DNA of 64,000 nucleotides from Luteimonas fraxinea (GCF_021233355.1 NZ_CP089507.1:3349001-3413000); one strand, 5' to 3'; positions 1 to 9,592 are shown, counted from the stretch's first letter. Numbers and translations are program-made. The notes: a model not told the origin generated them from the sequence alone.

Positions 1-141
1 GATCGCCAGCGCGATCGCGGTGGTCGCGTTCTGGCTCATCTGCACGATGCGGCCGTACGCGGCCTGGTCGCCACCGCGCGCGGCGGGCAGTTCCAGATGG
101 ATCCGGTCTTCGAGGCCCAGGTCGGCGGCGATGGCGTTCAT
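1..141 (-). CDS. RNA polymerase sigma factor, sigma-70 family (N-terminal fragment)
   Basis: The first 47 codons of a minus-strand gene that runs off the left edge of the window. The visible peptide has the pattern A-YGRIVQMSQNATTAIALAI, which resembles region 2 of ECF-type sigma-70 factors, where a short acidic N-terminus is followed by a helix containing a R-x-V-x-x-x-Q motif. Such proteins direct RNA polymerase to a small regulon. The start ATG (139-141) is followed at once by open coding sequence. The family call rests on fewer than 50 residues, so the subfamily cannot be judged. Confidence 0.5.
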   Translation of the reverse strand, partial: MNAIAADLGLEDRIHLELPAARGGDQAAYGRIVQMSQNATTAIALAI

Positions 142-238
142 GGCGATCCTTGCAGGTCAGGTCGCTTTCAAGGACGCGACCCGGGCGCCGGATGTGACCG
201 GCGCGCTCGATGATGCCCGCGGACGCGCGCGGCTGCGA

Positions 239-1057
239 TCAGTCGGCGGCGTCGAACTGCCAGTCGCGACCGTCGCGGCGAACGTCCAGCGTGCGCGTGA
301 TCAGGCCCTGCGCGGCATCGCTGCCGCCGCGGACCAGATCCACCGTGCCCTGGCCGGAGCCGTCGGTGCGGTAGTTGGTAATGTCCAGCGACGAGGCCTG
401 TCCGTCTCCGCCACCACAGGCAGAAGACGGGCGCACGTCGGGATAACCGGCTTCGAGTTCGGCCAGCAGTGGCGCGGCAGGCGCATCGCCGTCGATCGCC
501 ACGCAGACCGGACCTGCCCGCGAAGCCAGCGCATCGGCCAGCACGGCCGTCGCGAGCGCGCGCGGCACCGGTGCGCGGTACTCGGTGGCTTCGACGGTCG
601 GCGGCACCATGTCGAGCACCGTCTCCGGGGCTGCGGCGACAGGTGACTCCAGAGGCGTCTCCGTCGACGGCCGGCTCCACCACGACAGCGCGATCACCAG
701 CACCGCGCCGCCGATCAGCGTGTAGCGCACCTTGGACGCACGCGACATGCCCTTGCGCGCCTCGGCCGCCGGCGCGAACACCACGTCGGCCTGCTGCAGA
801 TAGTTGCGGGCCGACGGCTGGCTCTGCAGCAGTCCGGCCTCGCGCAGCAGTTCGCGCGCGCGCGGCTGTTCGTCGGAGCGGGTGACCCACACCGCCGGCC
901 TCGGGCCGCCGGCATCCTCGCGATAACTGAAGTTGCTGCGGCGGTTGCCCTTGTAGGAGCGGCCGTTGAGGATCTGCACTTCGATGCCGGCATCGCGCAG
1001 CAGGGCGGCGACACGTTCGACGTTCTCGAGGCGGGGACTGGAGAAGACCTGACGCAT
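239..1057 (-). CDS. DUF2007-type pathogenicity-like membrane protein
   Basis: A 272-aa protein. Residues 1-75 match the putative signal-transducing DUF2007 fold: it opens MRQVFSSPRLENVERVAALL, followed by a basic stretch near residue 35 and an acidic R-x-ARELLREAGLL helix. One membrane segment lies at about residues 112-128, and the remainder looks periplasmic, with no catalytic motif I can recognise. Similar proteins in xanthomonads are annotated pathogenicity-like, although no biochemical role is established. It starts one base after the tesB stop, so the two are probably co-transcribed. Confidence 0.65.
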   Translation of the reverse strand: MRQVFSSPRLENVERVAALLRDAGIEVQILNGRSYKGNRRSNFSYREDAGGPRPAVWVTRSDEQPRARELLREAGLLQSQPSARNYLQQADVVFAPAAEARKGMSRASKVRYTLIGGAVLVIALSWWSRPSTETPLESPVAAAPETVLDMVPPTVEATEYRAPVPRALATAVLADALASRAGPVCVAIDGDAPAAPLLAELEAGYPDVRPSSACGGGDGQASSLDITNYRTDGSGQGTVDLVRGGSDAAQGLITRTLDVRRDGRDWQFDAAD

Positions 1058-1058
1058 C

Positions 1059-1961
1059 TCAGCCCGCCTTCGCCGCGGCGTCGTCGCCCGGCAGCACGCG
1101 GATCATGCCTTCCTGCGCGGTGCTGGCGACCAGGCGTCCTGCGCGGTCGAAGATCTGACCGCGCGCGAGCCCGCGTGCACCCTGCGCGCTGGGGCTGTCG
1201 AGCGAATAGAGCAGCCAGTCGTCGACGCGGAACGGGCGGTGGAACCACAGCGCGTGGTCGAGCGAGGCCATCTGCACGTTCGGCTGGTAGTAGCTGATGC
1301 CGTGCGGGAACGTGGCAGTGCCCAGCAGCTGGAAATCGGACGCGTACGCCAGCAACGCGCGATGCAGCGCGGGCGCATCGCCGACCGGGCCGGTCAGTCG
1401 GAACCACATCTGCTGGAACGGCGGACGCTTGCGCGGGTGCAGTTCGTCGCGGCGGGTTTCGCCGGGCGCGATGACGTGGCGGAATTCGAACGGGCCGCTG
1501 CGATCGAGCCAGCGCTGCACCTTGACCGGCAGTTTCGCCAGCACTTCGGCCGGCAGCGGATCCTGCGGTGCGATGTCCTCGGGCGCGGGCACGTCCGGCA
1601 TCACCGGCTGGTGCTCGGCGCCGGACTCTTCTTCCTGGAACGAAGCGGCGCAGAAGAAGATCACCTTGCCGTGCTGGATCGCGGTCACGCGACGCACCGA
1701 GAAGCTGCCGCCATCGCGGGTGCGGTCGACGTCGTAGACGATCGGCGCGTCCACATCGCCAGCGCGCAGGAAATACGCGTGCAGCGAATGCGCCGGGCGC
1801 GGGCTGGTCATCGTGGCCTGCGCGGCCGACAGCGCCTGGCCCAGTACCTGACCACCGAACACGTACTTGGTGCCGATGTCGCGGCTCTGGCCGCGGAACA
1901 GGTTGTCTTCGAGGCGCTCGAGCGAGAGCAGGTCGATCAGTTCGGAAACGGGCGGGGTCAT
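1059..1961 (-). CDS. tesB: Acyl-CoA thioesterase II
   Basis: Hydrolyses acyl-CoA esters to free fatty acid and CoA in the cytoplasm. The 300-aa product has the double-hotdog architecture and length of TesB. The N-terminal hotdog contains YVFGGQVLGQAL, and the second carries YASDFQLLGTA (the family's catalytic Asp), then SLDHALWFHRPF and a C-terminal Q-EGMIR segment that fits the family's catalytic Gln. I chose the inner ATG, beginning MTPPVSELIDLL, because it aligns with the usual N-terminus; an ATG five codons upstream is also open. The next gene on this strand follows after one base. Confidence 0.9.
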   Translation of the reverse strand: MTPPVSELIDLLSLERLEDNLFRGQSRDIGTKYVFGGQVLGQALSAAQATMTSPRPAHSLHAYFLRAGDVDAPIVYDVDRTRDGGSFSVRRVTAIQHGKVIFFCAASFQEEESGAEHQPVMPDVPAPEDIAPQDPLPAEVLAKLPVKVQRWLDRSGPFEFRHVIAPGETRRDELHPRKRPPFQQMWFRLTGPVGDAPALHRALLAYASDFQLLGTATFPHGISYYQPNVQMASLDHALWFHRPFRVDDWLLYSLDSPSAQGARGLARGQIFDRAGRLVASTAQEGMIRVLPGDDAAAKAG

Positions 1962-2051
1962 CGCGGGGCCGTGCACGGTGGGGGCGGCAACGCGGACGCG
2001 TGCCGGCCGACGATTATAGGTGGGGGCGGGTCGCGGCCCTGACGCAGGCGT

Positions 2052-2624
2052 TCAGACGCCGATGCGGGTCAGCGGGACGCTCGCCAGCACGTCCTTCCAC
2101 GGGAAGAGCGGGCCGGGGTCACGCTTGCGGGCGACGGTCAGGGCCGGATCGTCGCTGGCGGCGACGCGATCGGTGTCCAGATCCTCGTGGCCGGCAATGT
2201 CGCGCAGGTTCGGCAGCGTGGCGCACAGATGCGCGAGCAGGGCGACGAGCGCGTCGATCTGCGCCGGTGTGTAGGCCTCGCCCATCGCCTGGTGGCGGCT
2301 GTCGTACCAGTCTGGGAAACGGCCGGTGTTGACCAGTTCGATGCCAAGCGACTGCGCGTTGTGGCCGCGCACATGATGGGCGACTCGGGTCGCCGGCACG
2401 TATTCGGCGATGCGGCCGTCGCGGTCGATGTACCAGTGGCCGCTGGCGCCGGTCCCGCTGTCGTAGAGCACGCGCTCGCCGTAGACACGCGCCGTGGCGA
2501 GGTCGGGCAGCTCGGTGCAGTGGATGACCACCAGGGTGATGTCCGATGCCGCGCGCGGCGCCAGCAGGTCCACATAGGGCAGCGGTTGCAGCGCGATCCG
2601 GGGCGCGGACGTGGGGTCGGACAT
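2052..2624 (-). CDS. N-acetylmuramoyl-L-alanine amidase, Amidase_2/AmpD-like
   Basis: A zinc amidase that cleaves the MurNAc-L-Ala bond in cell-wall fragments. The 190-aa protein carries VVIHCTELP (first zinc-ligand His), SGHWYIDRDGRI, HVRGHNAQSLGIELVNTG and a late GHEDLDTDR, which supplies the second His and an acidic ligand, in the order seen in the Amidase_2 fold. It has no obvious signal peptide, which suggests a cytoplasmic recycling role like AmpD. The start used gives MSDPTSAPRIAL; an upstream in-frame extension of 82 codons would run into the divergent MOSC gene and is rejected. Only 23 bp separate the two divergent starts. Confidence 0.85.
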   Translation of the reverse strand: MSDPTSAPRIALQPLPYVDLLAPRAASDITLVVIHCTELPDLATARVYGERVLYDSGTGASGHWYIDRDGRIAEYVPATRVAHHVRGHNAQSLGIELVNTGRFPDWYDSRHQAMGEAYTPAQIDALVALLAHLCATLPNLRDIAGHEDLDTDRVAASDDPALTVARKRDPGPLFPWKDVLASVPLTRIGV

Positions 2625-2647
2625 GGCCCGGATGCTAGCATTCACAC

Positions 2648-3148
2648 ATGAGAAATCCGCCGCCAGACTCCGACCTGCACGCCCTGATGACGCAGTTTCC
2701 GCGCGTCGGACGCGTGGACTGGATCGGCTTGCGGCCGGCCCGTGAGGTGCCGATCCGCGCGGTCGACAGCGCTGTCGCGGTGACCGGCATCGGTCTCGAA
2801 GGCGATCGTTACACCGGCGGCAGCGGCAAGCGCGGCGTGACCCTGATCCAGGCCGAGCATCTGCCGGCAATCGCCGCGCTGAGCGGCCATGCCGAGGTCA
2901 CGCCGGTGACGCTGCGCCGCAACCTCGTGGTCTCGGGCATTCCGCTGATCGCGCTCAAGGGGCGGCGTTTCCGCGTCGGCGATGTGCTGCTCGAAGGCAC
3001 CGCGCCCTGCGATCCGTGTTCGAAGATGGAGGCGGCGCTCGGCCCCGGCGGTTACAACGCGATCCGCGGCATGGGCGGCCTATGCGCGCGCGTGATCGAG
3101 GGTGGCGCGCTGAAGATCGGTGACGCGGTCGAATGGGTGGACGCATGA
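2648..3148 (+). CDS. MOSC domain-containing protein
   Basis: A 166-aa protein that is nearly all MOSC domain (molybdenum-cofactor sulfurase C-terminal type): G-LEGDRYTGG, KRGVTLIQAEHL, LRRNLVVSG, FRVGDVLLEGT, then APCDPCSKME containing the conserved cysteine. Stand-alone MOSC proteins bind metal-sulfur cofactors; YiiM and YcbX homologues take part in detoxification of N-hydroxylated bases. The substrate here is unknown. The next gene starts inside its stop codon (ATGA), so the two are translationally coupled. Confidence 0.85.
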   Translation: MRNPPPDSDLHALMTQFPRVGRVDWIGLRPAREVPIRAVDSAVAVTGIGLEGDRYTGGSGKRGVTLIQAEHLPAIAALSGHAEVTPVTLRRNLVVSGIPLIALKGRRFRVGDVLLEGTAPCDPCSKMEAALGPGGYNAIRGMGGLCARVIEGGALKIGDAVEWVDA

Positions 3149-3675
3149 GTACGCGCGGCCACTGCATCCTCTCGCACGGGTTCGAAAGCGGCCCCGATGC
3201 CTCCAAGGTCACCGCGCTCGCCGAGGCCGCGGAACGCCTGGGCTGGAGCCACGAGCGCCCGGACTTCACCGATCTCGACGGCAAGCGCGACGTCAGCCCG
3301 CTCGGGGATGTCGCCGCGCGCATCGAACGGCTGCTGCGGCTGACCCTCGATGCCGCCGCGCGCGGACCGGTGGTGCTGGCCGGTTCCAGTCTCGGTGCGT
3401 GGATCGCGGGGCATGTCTCGCTGCAGGTGCCGGTCGCCGGCCTGTTCCTGATGGCGCCGCCCGTGCGCCTCGACGCCGCGCATCCGCTGCAGGCGGCCGA
3501 GGTGCCGCTGTCGGTCGTGCACGGCTGGGACGACGAACTGATTCCCGCCGCCGATGTCGTCGGCTGGACCTGCGCCCGCCGTGGTCGGCTGCTGCTGGTC
3601 GACGACAATCACCGTCTGACCGCGCATGTGGACGCGTCGGCGGATGCATTCGCGGCCTTGCTGCGGTCGATCTGA
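3145..3675 (+). CDS. Small alpha/beta hydrolase (YqiA-like)
   Basis: A 176-aa protein with an alpha/beta-hydrolase core: ILSHGFESGPDASK at the N-terminus (oxyanion region), nucleophile elbow GSSLG, then VVHGWDDELIP for the acidic residue and DDNHRL for the catalytic His. Size and order match the YqiA/UPF0227-type esterases. The ATG at 3145 overlaps the MOSC stop by four bases and is preferred over an ATG four codons upstream. Substrate unknown. Confidence 0.78.
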   Translation: MSTRGHCILSHGFESGPDASKVTALAEAAERLGWSHERPDFTDLDGKRDVSPLGDVAARIERLLRLTLDAAARGPVVLAGSSLGAWIAGHVSLQVPVAGLFLMAPPVRLDAAHPLQAAEVPLSVVHGWDDELIPAADVVGWTCARRGRLLLVDDNHRLTAHVDASADAFAALLRSI

Positions 3676-3722
3676 AGCGCGAAAAGCTGATGTCCGCATC
3701 CACGTCTTCCAGAACCATTTTC

Positions 3723-3818
3723 GTCATTCCGGCGTAGGCGGGAATCCAGTGCCTTGATCGGCACACATCGCTCGGCCAGCACGTCAAGACACTCGATTCC
3801 CGCCCGCGCGGGAATGAG
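3723..3818. repeat. Extragenic inverted repeat, GTCATTCC family, copy 1
   Basis: Begins GTCATTCCGGCGTAGGCGGG and ends with CGCGCGGGAATGAG in inverted orientation, with about 45 nt between the two palindromes. Two further copies with the same layout occur at 34,179-34,317 and 58,600-58,709. It fills the gap between the hydrolase and rlmKL. Such paired palindromes are common extragenic elements in GC-rich proteobacteria and may terminate or stabilise transcripts. Confidence 0.75.
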
Positions 3819-3860
3819 GGAGTCGACACGTCGGCCTTCAAACGTACGACCCAGGTCCCC

Positions 3861-6068
3861 ATGAAATTTTTCGCCAGCTGCCCCAAGGGCCTCGAATATC
3901 TGCTCGTCGACGAGCTGCTCGCACTCGGATGCGCGCACGCCACAGCGACGACCGCCGGCGCCAATGTCGAGGGCACCCTGCATGACGCGCAACGCGCGGT
4001 GCTGTGGTCGCGCCTGGCCAGCCGCGTGCTGTGGCCGATCGCCGACTACGCCTGCGAGGACGAGGACGCGCTCTACGCCGGCGCGCGCGCGATCGACTGG
4101 ACCGCGCATCTCGACGCGACCATGACGCTGGCGATCGATCCGCATGTCTCGGGCAGCGCGATCACCCACGCGCGCTACGCCGCGCAGCGGGTCAAGGACG
4201 CGATCGTCGACGGCTTGCGCGAAGCGACCGGTGCGCGGCCGGACGTCGATGTCGAATCGCCGGATCTGCGCCTGAGCCTGGTGGTGCGCAAGGGCCGCGC
4301 GATCCTGTCGGTCGATCTCGGCGGTGGCCCGCTGCATCGTCGCGGCTGGCGTCGTGCACAGGGCGAGGCGCCGTTGAAGGAAAACCTCGCGGCTGCAGTG
4401 CTGATGCGCGGCGGATGGCCGGCGCTCTACACCGAAGGTGGCGCGCTGCTGGATCCGATGTGCGGCAGCGGCACGCTGCTGATCGAAGGCGCGCTGATGG
4501 CCGCCGATGTCGCACCGGGCCTGGCGCGTGATGGCGGTGCGGCGACGGCTGGCCGTGCGCCGAGCCGCTGGCGCGGGTTCGACGTCGCGCACTGGGAAAC
4601 GCTGTGCGAAGACGCCCTCGCGCGCGAACGGACCGGCCGTCAGCGCCTGCGCGCCGTGTTCTTCGGCCGCGATCTCGACCCGCACGCGATCCACGCCGCG
4701 CGCGAGAACGCGACGGCCGCCGGTCTGCGCGAGGCGATCGAGTGGCAGATCGGCGACATCGCCACCCTGCAGGCACCGGTGCCGCCGGCCTCGCAGGAGG
4801 ACGCCACGCTGGCGGAATCGGTGAAGCGCGGCCTCGCGGTCTGCAATCCGCCCTACGACGCGCGCCTTGCCGCCGACCCGGCGCTGTATCGCACGCTCGG
4901 CAATGCGCTGGGACGCGCGGTGCCCGAGTGGCGCGCGAGCCTGCTGTGCGGCGACCCCGAACTCGCACACGCCACCGGCCTGCGCGCGAAGAAGAAGTAC
5001 CAGGTGTTCAACGGCGCTATCGAGTGCAGCCTGATCGTCTGCGATCCGGTACGGCTGCCGCAGCGCGCCGTCAGCGAGACAGCGGAAGAGCTCGGCGAAG
5101 GCGCGACGATGGTCGCCAACCGTCTGCGCAAGAACCTGCGCAAGTTCAAGACCTGGCGCGAGAGAGAGGGCGTGACCTGCTACCGCGTCTACGACGCCGA
5201 TCTGCCGGAATACGCGGCCGCGATCGACGTCTACATCCAGTCCGAAGCGGATGTCAGCGCCGAAGGCACGCCACTGTGGCTGCACATCCAGGAATACGCA
5301 GCGCCGGCCGAGATTCCGGAGGACGTGACGCGGCGCCGCTTCGGCGATGTGCTCGCCGCTGCGCGTGACGTGTTCCGCATTCCGCGCGAGCGCATCGCGG
5401 TCAAGACACGTTCGAAGGGCAAGGGCGGCAGCAAGTACGGCCGGTTCGATGCGCGCCACGAATTCCTGCTGGTCGACGAAGGCCGCGTGCACCTGCGCGT
5501 GAACCTGTTCGACTATCTCGACACCGGCCTGTTCCTCGATCACCGGCCGATGCGTCTGCGCATTGCCGACGAAGCCGCCGACACCCGCTTCCTCAACCTG
5601 TTCGGCTACACCGGCGCGGCCACCGTGCATGCGGCCGGCGGCGGCGCGCGCACCACGACCACAGTCGATCTGTCGGGCACATACCTGCAGTGGTGCGCCG
5701 ACAACCTCGGCGCGAACGGCTACGGCGGCGCGAAGCATCGCCTGGTGCAGGCCGATGCGCTGCAGTGGCTGGAAGCCGAGACGGCGCAGTACGATCTGAT
5801 TTTCTGCGACCCGCCGACGTTCTCGAACTCGGCGCGTGCCAAGGATTTCGACATCCAGCGCGAACACGTGCGCCTGCTGGAAGCCGCGGTCGCGCGGCTC
5901 GCGCCGGGCGGCGTGCTGTATTTCTCCAACAACTTCCGCCGTTTCAAGCTCGACACCGAAGCTGTCGCCGCTTTCGCGCACGTCGATGACATCAGCCCGG
6001 CGACGATTCCGCAGGACTTCGAACGCAACCCGCGCATCCACCGCGCCTGGCGCATCACCGCGCGCTGA
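3861..6068 (+). CDS. rlmL: Fused 23S rRNA methyltransferase RlmL/RlmK (m2G2445 and m7G2069)
   Basis: A bifunctional ribosome-assembly enzyme. Residues 1-385 form the RlmL half: a THUMP segment near 50-160, then the UPF0020 methyltransferase with [17 protein letters not shown] and the catalytic CNPPYDARL. The C-terminal half (about 400-735) is RlmK-like: an [11 protein letters not shown] segment, [19 protein letters not shown] (SAM site) and [11 protein letters not shown]. At 735 aa it is close to the E. coli fusion (about 700). The reading frame is intact throughout. The start follows the copy-1 palindrome without a strong Shine-Dalgarno sequence. Confidence 0.95.
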   Translation: MKFFASCPKGLEYLLVDELLALGCAHATATTAGANVEGTLHDAQRAVLWSRLASRVLWPIADYACEDEDALYAGARAIDWTAHLDATMTLAIDPHVSGSAITHARYAAQRVKDAIVDGLREATGARPDVDVESPDLRLSLVVRKGRAILSVDLGGGPLHRRGWRRAQGEAPLKENLAAAVLMRGGWPALYTEGGALLDPMCGSGTLLIEGALMAADVAPGLARDGGAATAGRAPSRWRGFDVAHWETLCEDALARERTGRQRLRAVFFGRDLDPHAIHAARENATAAGLREAIEWQIGDIATLQAPVPPASQEDATLAESVKRGLAVCNPPYDARLAADPALYRTLGNALGRAVPEWRASLLCGDPELAHATGLRAKKKYQVFNGAIECSLIVCDPVRLPQRAVSETAEELGEGATMVANRLRKNLRKFKTWREREGVTCYRVYDADLPEYAAAIDVYIQSEADVSAEGTPLWLHIQEYAAPAEIPEDVTRRRFGDVLAAARDVFRIPRERIAVKTRSKGKGGSKYGRFDARHEFLLVDEGRVHLRVNLFDYLDTGLFLDHRPMRLRIADEAADTRFLNLFGYTGAATVHAAGGGARTTTTVDLSGTYLQWCADNLGANGYGGAKHRLVQADALQWLEAETAQYDLIFCDPPTFSNSARAKDFDIQREHVRLLEAAVARLAPGGVLYFSNNFRRFKLDTEAVAAFAHVDDISPATIPQDFERNPRIHRAWRITAR

Positions 6069-6106
6069 AGCGTCGGCTCGGGCCGCCACGTTCCGGGCTG
6101 ATTCGA

Positions 6107-6141
6107 GCCCCTCTCCCCTTGGGAGAGGGGTTGGGGTGAGG
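6107..6141. repeat. CCTCTCCC/GGGAGAGG extragenic palindrome, copy 1
   Basis: CCCCTCTCCCC, a two-base loop, GGGAGAGGGG, then TTGGGGTGAGG. Related copies lie near 9,008, 24,383 and 24,525. It sits directly downstream of rlmKL, where it could fold in RNA. Confidence 0.7.
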
Positions 6142-6312
6142 CCAAGCGGGTTGCAACGGTCGCTCTCCGCGCGCGTAAGCTTTATCGACATTCGACCGTC
6201 CGCGCTGCTCCCACCGTCGTCCTGTCCCCACAGAAACCTCCGTTCCACCCGCGCGCGTAGAAACCACCCATCGCGCCCGCATCGTGTCAGCACACCCGAC
6301 AGGAGCCGCCCG

Positions 6313-7164
6313 ATGACCACCACCGATGCCGTCCGCATCATCCGCCACCTGCGCGGCATGCCCGCCAGCGACGGTGCCGGGGTGAAGCTCACGCGCGTGA
6401 TCGGCAGCCCGCAGCTGCCCGATCTCGATCCGTTCCTGATGCTCGACGAGTTCGGCACCGACCGCGCTGAGGATTACCTCGCCGGCTTCCCCGAACATCC
6501 GCACCGCGGCTTCGAAACCGTCACCTACATGCTCGACGGCCGGATGCGCCACAAGGACAACCACGGTAACGAGGGCCTGCTGGTGCCGGGCAGCGTGCAG
6601 TGGATGACCGCCGGTCGCGGCCTCGTGCATTCGGAGATGCCCGAACAGGAGGCAGGCCGCATGCGCGGCTTCCAGCTGTGGGTGAACCTGCCGGCGAAGG
6701 ACAAGATGACCGCGCCGAAGTACCAGGAATTCGCACCCGAGCGCATTCCAGTTGTGCAGGCAGGTGAAGGTGTGTCGGTGAAGGTGATCGCCGGTGTCGT
6801 CGACGGCGTCAGCGGACCGATCGCGCAGCCCGCGACCGATCCGCTCTATCTCGACATCACGCTCGCTCCCGGTGCCGCCTGGCGTTACGCGCTGCCCGAA
6901 GGCCACAACGCATTCGCTTACGCCTTCGAAGGCGATGCGCGCGTGGGCGAGGGCAACGACGCGCGTCCGCTGTCGTCGCAGGAACTCGCCGTGCTCGGCG
7001 GCGGCGCGCAGTTGATTCTGGAAGCCGGCGATACAGGTGCGCGATTGATCCTCGTCGCAGGTCGGCCGCTGCGTGAGCCGGTCGCCCGTCATGGACCGTT
7101 CGTCATGAACACCCGCGAAGAACTGATGCAGGCGTTCGTTGATTTCGAGCAGGGCCGGTTCTGA
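6313..7164 (+). CDS. Pirin family protein (1)
   Basis: A bicupin iron-binding protein of 283 aa. The pirin N-domain shows D-FLMLDEFGTD, FPEHPHRGFETVTYMLDG, a metal-site glutamate region near MRHKDNHGNEG and QWMTAGRGLVHSEMP; the C-domain follows LYLDITLAPGA. Bacterial pirins have been reported as quercetinases or redox/metabolic regulators; which applies here cannot be read from sequence. The start MTTTDAVRI is preceded by an AGGAG-type site about 8 nt upstream; longer in-frame extensions through the palindrome are rejected. Confidence 0.88.
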   Translation: MTTTDAVRIIRHLRGMPASDGAGVKLTRVIGSPQLPDLDPFLMLDEFGTDRAEDYLAGFPEHPHRGFETVTYMLDGRMRHKDNHGNEGLLVPGSVQWMTAGRGLVHSEMPEQEAGRMRGFQLWVNLPAKDKMTAPKYQEFAPERIPVVQAGEGVSVKVIAGVVDGVSGPIAQPATDPLYLDITLAPGAAWRYALPEGHNAFAYAFEGDARVGEGNDARPLSSQELAVLGGGAQLILEAGDTGARLILVAGRPLREPVARHGPFVMNTREELMQAFVDFEQGRF

Positions 7165-7441
7165 TGCGCGCCGTACTCTGACGCGATCGTCGACGGCGGG
7201 CCAATGAAGTCATCACCGTCACTCCGACCGACGCCGGAGGTGCTTCATAACAGAGGATCGCGCTGGTCATCCAGCGCCTTGGACGCCCGAAGCAGTGAAC
7301 GCGCTGCGGAACTGTCGGATATCAGCTTACGTATGCGACGTCACTGGATAGCCGCACGTTGCTGTGGCGCAGCTCGTGCTTTCGCCACGACGACAGCTGA
7401 CACTTAGGAGTCGAGGCAGTTGCCGTTAGGCGATGCAAGTC

Positions 7442-7897
7442 CTACTTGCTGCCGAGCCGCACATCCGAAAAATGCAGCGACTCGGCATCGTGCAACGAGC
7501 GCGTCAGGCCGGCCTCGTCCCGCGCGCGCACGATGATGTGCGCGTAGTCGCCTGACGGCAGTTCCAGCAGCGTCTCGCGCACCATCGCGCCGGTCAGTTC
7601 GTTGTCCGGCGCGTGCCACCACGTGCGGGTGCCGTCGATGGTCACGCGATCACCCACGCGATCGTTGCGGCGCGGCTTGAAGGTCGCGTTGCGCCCCACG
7701 GTCACCGCGAAGGCCTGTTGACCACTGGCGATGTCCATCGCCCGGCAGAACACGAAGTCGGGCCCGGGCTGTACTTCCCAGCGCACTGTGGCCTCGGGCG
7801 GCAGTTGCGGGCATTCGGTGGCGGTCTGCGCCTGTGCCGTCCCCGCACAGAGCAGCGCGCCCAACAGCGCAAGCGGTCGGATCGAAAGCATCGTCAT
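7442..7897 (-). CDS. Hypothetical secreted protein
   Basis: A 151-aa protein with a clear Sec signal peptide (MTMLSIRPLALLGALLCAG-TAQAQ, cleavage after about residue 23). The mature part has two cysteines (TECPQL and VFCRAMD), which could form a disulphide, and a beta-rich sequence without a motif I recognise. The start is supported by AGGGG 7 nt upstream. It lies downstream of the second pirin on the same strand, 72 bp apart. Confidence 0.6.
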   Translation of the reverse strand: MTMLSIRPLALLGALLCAGTAQAQTATECPQLPPEATVRWEVQPGPDFVFCRAMDIASGQQAFAVTVGRNATFKPRRNDRVGDRVTIDGTRTWWHAPDNELTGAMVRETLLELPSGDYAHIIVRARDEAGLTRSLHDAESLHFSDVRLGSK

Positions 7898-7969
7898 GGT
7901 CCCCTGTGACTCAGCCTTCGACCATACGCCTGCATCCGTGCTGCGGCGCGGCAGCGATTGTGACAACCG

Positions 7970-8830
7970 TCACCGTTCCGGAAGCGGAATGAACTCCGGA
8001 TCGCCCGGCACCGTGCCGAAGCGACCCGCACGCCAATCGTCCTTGGCCTGCTCGATCCGGTCTTTCGAAGACGACACGAAGTTCCACCACAGGTGACGCG
8101 GTCCATCGAGCGGTTCGCCGCCGAACAGCATCGCCTTGAGCGGCGTCTTCGCGCGCAGCTTGGCGACCGCGCCTGCATCCAGCACAGCAAGATGGCGCGG
8201 CGGAATGTCCGCACCGTCGAGTTGCGCCTCGCCTTCGAGCACGTAGAGCGCGCGCTCGGCATGCGAAGGGGGGATCAAAATTTCGGCGTCCGGCTCGAGA
8301 TCCAGCGCCACGTTGAGCGTGTCGGCGAACACGCGCACCGGCGATTCCTCGCCGAAACCACGACCCGCGATCACTCGCACCCACGCGCCATCGCGGCGGA
8401 ACTGCGGCAGCGTCGACGCGGCATGGTGATGGAACTCCGGCGCGGTTTCCTCGTACGTCTTCGGCAGTGCGACCCAGGTCTGCATACCGTGCAGCGGGTG
8501 CTCGCCTTCGCGCAGCGATTGCGGCGTGCGCTCGGCATGCGCGATGCCTCGACCGGCCGTCATCCAGTTCACGTCGCCCGCGGTGATGTCCTGCGAGTAG
8601 CCGAGCGTATCGGCGTGATGGATCGTGCCCGACCACAGGAACGTCACCGTCGCCAGGCCGATATGCGGATGCGGCCGCACGTCCACGCCGGCGCCCTTCT
8701 CGAAAATCGCAGGGCCCATGTGGTCGACGAACACGAACGGCCCCACGCTGCGCGCCTGCAGCGTCGGCACCGCGCGGCGCACCTCGAACCCTCCGAGATC
8801 GTGGGTACGTGGATTGATCAACAAGGTCAT
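7970..8830 (-). CDS. Pirin family protein (2)
   Basis: A 286-aa bicupin. The N-domain contains FVFVDHMGPA, VRPHPHIGLATVTFLWSG and NWMTAGRGIAHAERTP; the C-terminal half carries a YVLEGEAQLDG cupin and ends D-WRAGRFG-VPGDPEFIPLPE, typical of the larger pirin subgroup. It differs substantially from the pirin at 6.3 kb, so the two are not a recent duplication. Starting at MTLLINPRTHDLGG is preferred because upstream codons lack pirin similarity. Confidence 0.88.
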   Translation of the reverse strand: MTLLINPRTHDLGGFEVRRAVPTLQARSVGPFVFVDHMGPAIFEKGAGVDVRPHPHIGLATVTFLWSGTIHHADTLGYSQDITAGDVNWMTAGRGIAHAERTPQSLREGEHPLHGMQTWVALPKTYEETAPEFHHHAASTLPQFRRDGAWVRVIAGRGFGEESPVRVFADTLNVALDLEPDAEILIPPSHAERALYVLEGEAQLDGADIPPRHLAVLDAGAVAKLRAKTPLKAMLFGGEPLDGPRHLWWNFVSSSKDRIEQAKDDWRAGRFGTVPGDPEFIPLPER

Positions 8831-9007
8831 GGCGCGGCTCCGACGGCGGCGAGGGCAGGGCGCCAGCATGCCAGTGGCATCGCCTGCGCGGCCTATGGTC
8901 AGCGGGACGATCCGTTGCGGCTGGCAGCGGGTGAGCGTCGGTTGGAGGAGTCGGCAATGGCTGTGCTGCACGAGCTGAGGCAGAGCGTCGATTCGTTCGG
9001 TCCTGGC

Positions 9008-9055
9008 ACCTCTCCCTATGGGAGAGGTCGACGCGCGAAGCGTGTCGGGTGAGGG
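9008..9055. repeat. CCTCTCCC/GGGAGAGG extragenic palindrome, copy 2 (variant)
   Basis: CCTCTCCCTATGGGAGAGG followed after 16 nt by GTGTCGGGTGAGGG. It is the same family as 6,107-6,141 but with an insertion between the hairpin and the GGTGAGG tail. It lies between the convergent ends of two minus-strand genes. Confidence 0.6.
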
Positions 9056-9085
9056 ACCACTCCGCGCGGGTGGCTCTTCAGTGAC

Positions 9086-9592
9086 TCACGGACCAACCAG
9101 CCCCACACGCCAGGCCGCCAGCTTCGCCTCGAACCCAAGCGCTGCATGTGCCGGACTCGTCGACGGCAGTCGCAAAAGATCGGGCACGACGTCCAGCGTC
9201 GGCAGCACATGCCGCCGGAACAGCGACTCCGCGGCCGCGCCGTTGAACCGGATACGCTCGATGCCCGGATAGCGCGCCAGCAGTCCACCGATATCGTTCG
9301 GCACTACGCTGCCCGCCTCGATGCGCGCATCAAGGCTTCCGGGACGCACGCATTCCCCAGCCACGTCCCACAGCGCCACGCCACACGCTGTCAGCCGCGC
9401 AAGCCGCGCGTCATACGACAGCGCCGGATCGAATCCGAACAGCGTTCCGACAATCGGCCAGAACAGATTCCGCGGATGGGCGTAGTAGCGATCTGCATCA
9501 AGCGACGCCACGCCCGGCATGCTGCCGAGTACCAGCACACGAGCACGGTCGTTGGCCACCGGCGCAAAGCTGCGGATCAAGGATCCGGTCAT
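9086..9592 (-). CDS. DNA-deoxyinosine/uracil glycosylase (UDG superfamily)
   Basis: Base-excision repair glycosylase of 168 aa, close to the size of the hypoxanthine-DNA glycosylase (UDG family 6) group. Motifs: VLVLGSMPGVASL (motif 1), YYAHPRNLFWPI, a central GVALWDV, and the C-terminal LPSTSPAHA that takes the place of the UDG H-S-P motif. It acts on deaminated bases in DNA. The start MTGSLIRSFAP is chosen because the family begins there; 86 further codons upstream are open but unlike the family. It is the first chromosomal gene beyond the distal end of the cassette array. Confidence 0.85.
   Translation of the reverse strand: MTGSLIRSFAPVANDRARVLVLGSMPGVASLDADRYYAHPRNLFWPIVGTLFGFDPALSYDARLARLTACGVALWDVAGECVRPGSLDARIEAGSVVPNDIGGLLARYPGIERIRFNGAAAESLFRRHVLPTLDVVPDLLRLPSTSPAHAALGFEAKLAAWRVGLVGP

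Noticed and set aside
3609..6458. 949-aa minus-strand open frame opposite rlmKL
   Set aside because: High-GC shadow of a well-conserved plus-strand gene; its product is low-complexity Arg/Ala-rich and has no domain.
7204..7407. 67-aa plus-strand ORF between the pirin and the secreted protein
   Set aside because: No RBS, unusual composition, no context; nothing supports a gene.
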